Source of the DNA: Zhengitettix transpicula
Taxonomy: Eukaryota > Arthropoda > Insecta > Orthoptera > Tetrigidae
Assembly: GCA_037074705.1 (NCBI GenBank)
Contig: CM073590.1
Location: forward strand, 4,586,001 to 4,650,000
Length of the DNA stretch: 64,000 bases
Direction of reading: 5' to 3'
The notes under the pieces are model-generated. The model had not been told where the DNA came from and made no database searches. It worked only from the letters and a program-made list of their open reading frames with translations. Positions within the stretch are counted from its first letter, which is position 1. Every line of letters begins with the position of its first letter. Positions 24,777 to 36,700 of the stretch are shown here, one piece after another. The translations under genes and the position numbers were made by a program.

Positions 24777-27700
24777 GATTGGTATTTAATTTAATTATAG
24801 GTTCACAAAATTTAACTGGGCCATTTTTATTGTATCTAAGTAATTTCAATTAACTCACTCATGAGTTTAAATTTAAGATAATTTACTTTAATCAACTACA
24901 TTGAAGACTGAAACAAATTAGTAATGCGTTAAATAAAAAAACCACATGGCGATTTTATGAGACTCTGAACATAATCAAAAAGGGTCGCATGTGTGGGTAT
25001 ATACGTGCATCAGAAATCTCAATTGTTCACGTCGCAAACAGAAACACACCTGTTTCTCTTTGCAGTCGGCTAGAAGCCTCCTGACGCAGGTAGACCGGAA
25101 AATCTTCACATGAATTTTGATCCGCAGGCTGTTTCCTACTCTTATCAGCGTAATTGTTCTCAGCATCGCCAATGTTTACCTATCTTATTCTTCTCCTCTT
25201 CCGTCAGTCGGACCTTTTTTCCTTCAAGTGATTGATTTGAACTTTACACTTACCAGACTTACTTCTTCTCCAATAGGTATATTAAAACATTATATTTCAC
25301 TCCTACTCTTCCTCTCTTCCCAGACTTCCTCCTTCTCGAAGCTGAACGTATAGTCATATAACATTTCACTTTGACAATTCCTCCCTTTCCAGACTCACTC
25401 CTCTAAGTTGTACACATGAATTGCCCTTTTAGTTTCTTGTACACCTTTCACGTTCCCCACTAGAGGGCGGAAACGTCTTCACGTTGTTTGTTTCTCAGTC
25501 AATCTGAGCCGATCTTACCATTTTTCTGGTTTACTCTCCCCTGTTGGAGGACTTCACCTTGGGGGTTTTTGGTGTGGTCGTTGTCCTGTGTCCTTGTTTC
25601 CCTTCTATAATCCTCTCTCACTTTTTCTATATACACGATTTCTTCTGGGTGTCTCCGTCACCCCGGCGCCAACTTTTATCACCGTATTTTCTATGAAAGA
25701 TACAGTTCGGCTCTGGGTACATTAGCATTTTTACTCAAAACATAAAAAATCTTCAATTAATTGGGGGGGGGGGTGTTCTTCTGCGCTACATTACTTCTAA
25801 GGGAATAAAATTATAAGACCACGTAGGATATTATTCCTGTACCCTTCTGTTCTAAAATATTAGAAAAATGTGAGTAAGTAAGTATAATGAAATAAGATAT
25901 AGAAATAATTACGTTATTCGTGTTATCTTAAAATCTTCGGATAATTTAAACTTATTAAAAAATGATGTATCTATAATTTTTGATAAACATGTAATTTACA
26001 AAATTAATTGTTTAGATTGAAATGTTTCTTATATCGGTCACTCTTTAAAACCTCCAGTCATTGAATATAAAATAAATTGAAATTTAACTTTCAAAATTAA
26101 TCAGTAGTGACCAAACATATTTATTTAAATAATCGCATTATTGATTGGCAAAATGAAAGAAATTAGATGAAGAATGTAAATATTATTCAACATTGGTGAG
26201 CGAAATGTTGCATATTAGATCCAAAAATTCTGCTATCAACGTAAAAATTATCCTAATAATATAAATAGAATTTATGATTCCTTGTTATTGTTGATTATTT
26301 TTATCTTTTAAAGTAAAAATTCGTTTTCCACTATTAATTTTAAATATCAACAATTCGCTCTACAACACTATGTATAAAACAGTTATTTAGACTGCAATTT
26401 GTAGGTAAAGCACGCAGTTTTAGAAATTCTGTCCACAAAATTTTAATTATGTTATTATATTTCAAGAAATACATTATATGTAATGTTCAATAACTTTCCA
26501 CAAAATTGTCTTATTAATATGTTATAAAATCTTGTTCTCTCTCAATTTTTATATACTCAAATTTGTAAAATTTTTATATATGCGTCTGAAGTGTGTCCAA
26601 AAAGGAATGATACATCGTGCCATTTTATACAGAGATCTTGTAATTTTTTATTTTATTAAATTATATTTATGACACTTTTGTTTGCTTTACTCATTTATAA
26701 ATTAATAGAAAAGTTAGCTTCAATTTTTAGACATCAATCAATAAAACAATCGAAATAAAAATTAATTAAATACGTCGTTTAAAATATATTTATATTTGGC
26801 ATAGCACAGAATGATACTCCATTAAGGGATTCTGAGATTTCCGCTCTGACCAGAATAGACATTGATGAGTAATTACTCTCTGAATTTCCGGACCACTCGA
26901 AATGCCGATGCGGCAGTCAGATGTCTATCAATATCCTGATAGCGAGCTACCGTCGTCGTGACTGTATCAGGCGACCATTAGAACGTTCATCGCTTCAGCG
27001 AGAACTGCTGCTCGACTTCTGTAACTTCAAAACTACCGCCATTGAACAATTCCCTACACATTATATTTAATAAAATTATCAATATAATTTCTCAGTTCTC
27101 TTCCACCCCTCTTCATCTCAAAACAAAACGAATAGTCACAACCTTTCAGACGCTAATTTAAATTTCTCGCTATCATTGCAAACTTGTAGATTGCGAGATT
27201 AATTCGCCATCCAGTGTTACTTAATTATTTTAACGTTTGATTATATGAACACTTGGCTTCGCACCTTCTTGTTGTCTACTAATTACCTAGATCCCTGCGA
27301 AATTACAATATAGTCATAAAGCTATTGCTTGAATACTGATGATCTATTAATGGTTAACCTGCCACTCAGCTAGAAATGCCAAAACTTGCATTTTGTATTT
27401 TATTAAAATATATCCCTTCCACCTCAATGCTCTTTACAATAAAGCCATATGTTCTGTGTGCATACTTCTCATTGTGAATGGGCAGACACTAATTAGATAG
27501 CTACGAAAAAGCATCCCGTAATTATGACAGATGTGTTCTATGTATTGAGAATAATGACAACGAATAATTCGAACTGATTCAACAAATACCAATTTTTAGT
27601 TGTAATCGTTTCGTAAGTTTTGGGTTTCCTCATCATAACTTCATTTCAACTTTATAAGCTTTTACCGAATAATATGAATCTGGTTATGTCTTTGTTAACT

Positions 27701-30700
27701 TAAATCTATTATATTACAAAAATAGTAATTATATTTACGATTTCACTTCGAACATTTTCATATATTTATATATAAGATGTAAAAATGTCGTAATAAATAT
27801 TCATGTCACGCTGTAAATAGCGCTGATTTTAAAACCTACATTTATGTTTAAAATCGCACTTATGTACATTAATCTCAGAATTATTTCCTTTCCAAATTTT
27901 TATTAAAAGTTATAAGATTTGTTAACTGAGCAGCCATTTAGCAGCGAACGTCATGTAGTTTTCTTACTTACTTTATTTAAGGTCGCTCCAACTATATTAA
28001 AACGTAATTAGCGACCATGAAGTTATCATACATTGTTACTAGTTCCTAATATACATACAATACGTTTTATATTTTCCATTAATTTGGGTTAAATATTTTA
28101 GGATTTTAAGTATGACTTCTTTTGATGATATTAGTTATTTGATTGATGGTGGTAGTTTCACTGAAGGTTTGATCTCTTTTACATGTAGTAGCTGCTGCAT
28201 TCAAATATAATGTGCTGGATTGTTAGAGTTCTGTTGCAGTTATGTTTCAGCAAGTAGGAGGAAAGAGAAAGCTGCTGGTTAAATTGTTGAGAGAGATTCC
28301 GACGCGGGTTAACACCACCTGTTGTCTTCTAGAGAGGGTTTTGGGAGTTTATGGTTTTCATAGCCGATATTCACTTTTTCTTCCAGTTTGTCACTGAATA
28401 TTTTCCACATGTCCTTACTGGTGCACATGTTGTTCTTTATTATCGATGAGGTATGGGATCGTGCTTGTTTGACCAGATTGTCCGCCTCCTCGTTACCTTT
28501 GATATTCTTGTGTGCTGGAATCCACAATAAGCCAATTGTGCAGTAGATGATGTAGTAGTGTTGTCTATAATATAGTTGTTATTATTGCTTCCTGTTTCGT
28601 TGTTCACTATTGATTTAATGTCATAAATGGAATCTGTAGCTATTATGGTACTTGGAAGCGGGTGATGTAATGTTCTATGGTTATATAGTTCGGCAGTGAG
28701 AACCGATATTTATGGCATCCAACCCCCAACATGTTTTTGGAGGTGGCTGTGTATATTATTCTGGAATGGTTGCATTTGTTTTATTCTTATTTTAGTTTTT
28801 TGTTTCATTCTTCATTGGTGATCTGTGTTTTTTGTATTATAGTAGGAATGCGTTAATGGGGATTTGTCCCCTTGGTGGGGTGTTTGCAGATAAATTGTGG
28901 TCTACTATTGATATTCTTATTTTCTAATCTTTCTTTATTTTATGGAGAATGGAGTTTCTTGGATACGTTTAGTAAGGTTCCTTGCTTGGGTAATATTTCA
29001 TGTTGCTTATTTATTCCCTGGTGTGATGCTTGGCCGCTACTATGTCATGTAGTTCTGTACAAATAGATAGAATTCATGTGTGAACGGTCTTTGTTACATT
29101 ATTTCTTTCTGAGAAAAAAACGACCTCCCCCCCACGAAGTGTGTTGGGTTAGTTGTATGTATATATGTATATTTTTTCTCTTCCGCAATATCTTAGCTTT
29201 TTCATGATTACGTACGTTTTCCCCATTATTCAGCAACATGGAAGCGGTGGAAGCGGAGGTGACAGTGTGGTGATTGCGAAGGGTGCCGTGGAAACCGCCA
29301 ATTCCGCAGTGGCGAACCAACACGAGGCTGCTGGACAAGCTGCTTTCCAGGCCAAGAACCAGCTGGCCCATAACGCGGCTGCCGCAGCTGCCACAGCGCA
29401 AGCGGCTCTCGCCGGCAAGAAGGTCAGAGACATTCAACACTTAAGTATTTGTAATATTCAAATCGGGTAGACGGCTGGATAACAGACGTTCGAGGTGTCC
29501 GGGATGCTGCTCCACGGATAGTATCCATATTGCCCAGGTGCAGACCACACGCCGTATACCCTTCAAACTGGTCTCGGCATGTGGGTAACAATCTCGCTGT
29601 TTCCAGTAGTCAGGTGTGGTAGATGTATGCAAGAGCAACATCGAACTGTTACTAGTCTCAGTTAGGGGAGGAGTCCCCCAAATACTAGTACTCTACGGAG
29701 GACTGTCTGATGGTGCGGCATGAGGAGACACGTGGGAAAACGAATGGATAACAGTCATTTGAGGTGTCGTCTCCATTAGCTTTTCATGGCTGGTAGTATC
29801 CGAGACGAGACCCGGGAAGACCACACGGCGTTCATCCCTTAAACTGTCTGCACTGCTTCCAATCCTATGGAGTCAGTGCTTCCAGATCTCATGTGTGGGA
29901 GAGGCTGTGAAAGCACCCTCGAACCGTGACTATTCTCCGTAGTGGAAGGAATCCTGCAAACAATAGAACTCTGGTAGAGAGGTCTTCCAGAGGTTGCGGC
30001 ACGTGGGAAGGTAGTGAGGAAGGGAGGCCGCGTGGATCTGCTGGTGGTCTTTCTGAGAAGTTATCATTCTGCCCTGCTAGTAAGTGGTGGACATGGACTC
30101 AAGGCGGTCTTCCAGTTTTCTGGGATGTGAAAGCTGTTGGTTACCGCAGCATCAACAGCAATCCGGGAGGCTAAAGTCGAGTGGCTGGGACTTGTCTCAA
30201 CCTCTTAGTTATCCGACGACTAAACAGCTTGGCCATAATTCTTCTCATAGCAATAGAATGTTGCTATGTGAGGGAAATAGCCCTAACTTGAGATCCACCC
30301 TGGGAAACTAGACTGTAACGACAACTTTCAATGGCCTTCGGGCAAGTGCATATCCACCCTGCGAGGCGACCCTCAGCACTCATGTTAGCTGAGCTGTGTG
30401 CGCATCATCCGGTCAATTTGGTACCTCGCGGCGCGTGGGTCTCTGGTATATCCACCAGGGTCCCTATAGCTCAGCTGTGTGTGGTCTCCACGTCCCAGCC
30501 CAACGCACGTTGGAGTTGGACTCGATGGGGTATGTGGTTTCGTGGACAAAAAACCTTTCTTCTGTCCTCCCCTGGATGCAGGACCCAGTCCACCGATATT
30601 TAGGAATCAAGGTATCTCCGTTCCCTCCTTGGACGGTTCGAAAAAATGCCACAGGGAAGCAAACTACTAATATTCGAATGTATTGTACCAGGTTAATAGA

Positions 30701-33700
30701 ATTACATATTATTTCAGCTTTAATCATTTTTAATTATGAAAAAAAACATCTTTCAACTCGAATTAAATAAAAAACCGTCTCTTGCCGCCTACTTGTATTT
30801 CTAAAAATAAAATTAAAGAAAAAGGACAACGAGCAGACGTTGGAAAATATTCATTTCCTTATAGATCAATGCACGACTGGAATTCATTGTTTGCAGAATT
30901 ACACACGACTTTTCCGAATAGCGCTGCTCAGCTTAGACGCTACAGAACTCTACAATAATCAGGGGGTATTAGATATATTTTTTTAGTACACTTATTAATT
31001 TTTATCTCGCCAGTGAATTTAAGTGATTTAAAAAAATGAATATCAAAAAGAAACGTGAAGTGTAGTGGAAAGAAATCTGTGAAGCTCCTGTTGTTTTTCT
31101 CAGGTAAATAATAATAATAAAAAACTTTACAAAGACATTAAATTTAGGTTACCCATAGAATTGAATATATTCTATTTTGGCATTATGTTATTTTTATGTA
31201 GATATACGTACAATAGGGGAGGGGACAAATATACAATAGTAGCTAAAATAATAATAATGAAACATTTCGCCCAACGATTCTCCAACTTTGTCAAGACGTA
31301 CAAATGTACGTATTCGGAAGGTCATCAACATAGGTGAAGGTTTCAACAATGGTTCAATGAGAATTTATTTTCGGTCCAGCAATTTTTCTGCTTAGGAATT
31401 ATAAAAATGGTTGCAAAACAATTAGCTCCTACACAATTTCACAAGTACGAACCCGTGTATGCTCTTGATAATTTTCTTTATGGGCAAATGTATACGCTTT
31501 ATTCACTTTTTAATGGCTCAAGCGGTCCAATAAATACGCATATCTCCATTTATTGTTCGTCCGTTTCATAAAATGTCGATAATGTGGAGAATTCCATCTC
31601 CTTCTCGACCGTTTTCACTATCTTAACCGTCGTTAGGACCAGTTCATGTTTTTTCAACTGTTGTGTATAATCGTCACAATTTTGGGGTAAGAACTGAATG
31701 GGTCTCACAATTGCATTCATTCTCTACTGTATGCAAATGCTTGAGATATTTTTAGGCAAAATCTTTCACGAAGAATAGAAAGACATTGATTCATGAACTA
31801 TACCTTTGGTCTCAGTAAGTTCACGAAATTTGCCGCACTATAGTGGATATTGTCCATTAATTCTGCTTTAGACATCCTGAACTGTGTTCATCACTTTTGA
31901 ATGTCCGACCCAATGTTAATTGTTTTAAAAACTTGATCAGATGTATCTGAAGTTCATCCGAACCTAGTTTTGGATATGGTGAAAACTTTGACAATAGAGT
32001 ACTGGAAATACTCAAAGAAAAACTTCAAATATATATTTATCTACTCCCGTGCATCAAATAAAATCAGTGAAATATTTGAAGTTAAATGGCTGACAATAGT
32101 GGAAATGTGGTGGAGAAGATCGTTTCCCTACATTTCCGCTTTCCGTATGTACGTTTTCGTATAAATACGGTGCCGTAGTCATCCGATAATAGGTACTATT
32201 TAACATACGAATCACAATAAAATATCTCCAATGTTACGTACCTTTTTTGTCGGTAGCAACAATTATATTTGATGAACGAATTTGTATTTACCTTTGTAGC
32301 TATACTCGTGTTATTATTTTTTAAATTTAGAATCGCATCAACAATTAGTCGTTAGCGAGTTTGTCCTATGTTACATTTCTTTGTTTGGAAACTAACGAGA
32401 GGGGTTTCTCGCACTTCTGTGATTTGAAGGAGTGACACTGACCACTACACCACAAGAGATTAGCTTATTTATTGTCTCTTTCGTCGGTATTATCTTTGGC
32501 GGGATTATTATTTTTCCCGAAAGGAGCTGGAATGTAGATATATAATAGATATACATCGGAATATATTGTTTCTTTTTCAATAATATCTTCTTACATTTAT
32601 CAAAACGATTGAATAATAAATAGTTCTAACAGGTAGTTCTCATTGCCTCATTACTATAAATATTTTAATGATTGCTGACCAATGGGTGAGTTAAAATAAA
32701 AATAAAATATTTGCAAGGGCCTCGATTTAAATGTGACATTGGCTATTTTGTGGTGGAATTCAATACAGAATACTTGTATGGGTATGTAAGCCAGCAACAA
32801 GTGGCAAAGATTTCAGGTGCCTGAGAAAAATTAAAAAAAAAAGAGAACTCTGCATTTACAACTTTCACCAGCTCTAAATTCCGGTCGCGAGTTCAGCAAG
32901 AAGTCTTCTTCAGGAAAAATTCTACGGAAATTCTTACGACTTTCTTCGTACTCCGTCATTCATCGTAAAAACTTTTTACTACGTAATCCCAATTTAAATA
33001 ATTCTACTGGAACTCAATCTGATATAAAGGTATTCAACTATCTGGTTAAACACCTTAATAACAAATCAATCAGGTACACGCCCATCATGGTGTACTGCAT
33101 AAAGAATCAAGGAAAGAGGCCAATGTGCATTCATATACTGAAAAAACAGTTTTTTCATTGTAGGACTGACATAACAGTAACAAAATAATGTTCTGTTAAT
33201 TCAATAGCATATTTTTACTTAAATATCAATAGTTTAATTATTGATAAACCCGTCGGGCTTCATACTTAACCCTTAATTTTTTATTATCTGTCTTTTTGTA
33301 TTCGTTAATGTTTTATGACATATTCTCCGCATCTTTTATGAATTTCAACCTCAATCACGATACACGCCCGCAAATATATATTTAAGTTTATAGAAAACAT
33401 GAAAAATTCTAAATTTGATTATTTGAATTTATAAAAAATTAAATTTTCTCTCTAACAACTTTTCAGTAAATGCGTCCTATTTGGCAGACGTTTCTACCGC
33501 CTTTAAGATGCATCAGAGTTCAACATCCTCTGGGTCAAATTATATTCCCTATTGTCTTCCGCAACGCAGAGCAACCAGCTGTTGGTTTAGCAGCTCATTG
33601 TTTGTGGAAAGTGGAAACCCATCTCCAACGTTCTCTGTACGCAGGCACCTGCAGTTCCCTCATATTTAACAAGCATAATTTAAAATTCAACCATTAAATA

Positions 33701-36700
33701 TGATACAGCATTGAAGAACAAATTATTCAAATAAGCCATAAAACGATAATATTAATTCATACGTATTATTGTTTACGTAATGAAATGAATATATTGTGCT
33801 TTAAACTTCTGTTGACGCTGCCGTTCCATTTCTCGATTGTTTTGACCTTAACTAACTCGGATATACTGATATTAGTGCTGAATTTTATGTACATAAAATT
33901 GATATATTTAATGTTTATAATCATACCCGAGTTCCTTTTTTTCAGAAATCAGCCATCTTTTATTTCTTAATTTCTATGTCGTATAGCAGAAACAACGTGT
34001 CATTAATATATTTGCACAGAAGTTTGTTATAGTATATATAGTTAATTATTTTATTAATGGCATGCATACCTTCGGTATTCATCGTCATATTCCAGTCGGA
34101 ACCAAATAATTTCTCTTTTTTTTATTTTAACGACCATAATAGTTCCTAAGTCGTTTGGTCTAATTTAACTTCGACTTGATACCAGAAAAACCATTATTTC
34201 TTCTCTCTTAGACGAAGTGTTGATAGAAATGCTTGATTACTGGCAAAATAATTATTACAAAAAAAGTTAGTACTTTACATACTTGAATATCTCTTTTAAT
34301 GTATTTTTCAGGTCTCAGAACATTAAAAAGCCTTATTCCTTATGTCCGGGGAACGCATAATTTTGATTCTTGTGCTTAGTTAAAGTTTTTACTTTAACAA
34401 AAGATCTACAATTTAAATTAAATTAAATGCATATAATGACGTAATTTAGTAATGGGTGTTTTCTATAAAATGGTACGAATTGGACAAAATAAATTACTTG
34501 TACGCTTGTATTTTACTTGTAATTATACGTCAACTTTAGAAGTTCTTAAATATAACAGAGAAATAGAATTTTATATTAAATGCTAACTGAATAAAGGTTC
34601 AATTTTTACATGATAAAAAGATTTGATTTACAATATTTAATTCAATTTAATTTTTTTTCCAAACATATACAATATTATTAATTTATATTTAAGGTCTCTT
34701 TTTCTTGTGGGTGTTAGTGACTAGTGATTCTGAGATCCATTTGTGAAACTATTATTATATATTTATATGAACTTATAAATTTTCGTTAAGACAAATATAT
34801 AGTTGTTCAGTATCCTTCAAAATCAAAGAATATAATTAATTAGGACTTTATATATTATTTGGCTATACTCGTCTACAAAAATCTACATGACTTATACTCG
34901 AATATTTTTAGTATATCTTTACATCTCGGTGCAGTAAAGAATTCGCAAAAGGTGTAAACTTTTTACATGCTGATTCTATTAAATATTCTCAACAAATAAC
35001 GGGAGCAAGGTTTTAATCAATAGAAAACTGCAAACTATCAAATTGAGACAAATATGGCGGACGTTTATAAAAATTTATTTGATTAACTTAACAGGTTGAA
35101 ACTGTTGCATAGATTTCAACGGAACTATTTTCATTCCCATATAGAGCCGTAGCAGGTTTTTTTTTGACATTAAATAAATTGACGACCTTTATTTACAGAC
35201 ACTTTAAAATATATTATTCAATATTACAACGGCGTTTCAGTACCTTTTTGTACTCGAACTCCATCTCGAGCATAAACGGTTAACGCTCTAAACCCTTATT
35301 TTACCTCATTCGGTTTAGGATTTTATACGCTTTACACCAAATTGACTGAACGTCTTATCTCTGAAGCGATAAATTTGTCATTCATCATTTGAGAAAGTTT
35401 AAACTTACTTACCAGTTTGCGCAGTTTACTTATCTATTTTAAGGGGCACGCTATTCGTAAGTAAACAATCCATTTCTTTCAAGTGTAGGAGAGAACGTAG
35501 CAGAAAACTAATCTTATATATAGAACCAAGAAGTAAAAGATGTATTAAATAAATAACGAGATTTTGGACCAATGAGCTGTAAGTACGCGTTAAATTAAAA
35601 AATAGACCCAAACACTATCCTTTTATCAGTATAAACCCTAAAAGCTAATCCTAATGCTAATAACCACGCATGTTATCATGTTCGTACGAATAACGAGTGT
35701 CCAGATACATACTTTCATAATAGTCTGTTGTAATGTTTTTGTTGTAACAGTTTTTTGATTCCGTAAATGCACAAACTTTCAATATTGTCCTTTTGTGTTA
35801 ACGTAATATGTATTTCATTATGTTGTATAATACTGTTGTATGATCTATAAAAAAAGATAATCAGGAACATAATAAAACGGTCACCAGAAATTTATTTAAT
35901 ATCATTAAATTGATTATTTTTCTTTAGACTCTACGCCACATTCATCCTACATAGGAGAATAAAGTAAATAATTATTTTATATTCAAATTTATTAAAGAGG
36001 AACGTGTTTTATAGGTTTACGTACATTAATTATTTTACATACATCTAACACATGCATTTAAGATAAAGCTTAAATGTATCTGGAAAAATTTTGAACTTCG
36101 TTGAAAGCATTACAATATTCCTGTGTTGGTAGCCGTCTACTACTACTGTACTACTGGATCTAATCAGTCCAGTCATCGATACAAATTATATAAGTTAAAA
36201 GTGAAATCCTTAATATCAACGTTTGAGATCTTTGTCAATTCAAGCTCCATACTGAAGTGATATCCAAAGTTTCAACACAGTATAAAGAAAATGAATATGA
36301 GATATACATTAACAAAGATTATTTAATACACCATCATAAATACTGTTTACATGAAAAGTGTCCTGTTTTAAATTTAAAGAAAATTTGTGGACTTAAAATT
36401 TAAATTAATTTTCTTTAATGTATTCATGCGGGTTTATTAAATAATCTTTGTTAATTTACGAATGGAATTCATATTCTTTGTAATGTGTTGTAACATACTT
36501 ATCACGACAGTTGATCGAAACTATTCTCTTAATTTTAAATTATATTGTTCAAAATTTATTTCTGTTTTGGTCTGTTATAAGGCTCCTTAATTTCTTGTGT
36601 TATTGTCTTACAGATGTTAATTATGTTCTTTTGTGATATAACTTATTGCGTATTATAATTAATTTTTTTAATATTTTTTTTTTACATTTTAGATAAACGT

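Larger units (their letters stand above)
23337..29233 (+). other. intron 3 (5.9 kb): repeats, one CTCF-like site, RNase H LINE fragment
   Basis: The intron holds a dispersed repeat related to the 5 kb satellite (23890-24200), an (AT)n run (24745-24772), a pyrimidine-rich stretch near 25200-25650 with a CTCF-like motif, a G11 run (25763-25773), featureless AT-rich sequence from 25800 to 28080, and an antisense LINE remnant (28090-28760). I see no further exon of the gene in it. Confidence 0.7.

Noticed and set aside
25117..25353. 78-codon hydrophobic frame in intron 3
   Set aside because: It follows from a pyrimidine-rich tract. It starts without a signal or domain pattern and has no splice support.
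31255..31305. Possible hammerhead core on the minus strand (cttgacaaagttggaga ... gcgaaatg)
   Set aside because: The first box departs from CTGANGA at several positions and the second reads GAAAT. No neighbouring Penelope sequence.
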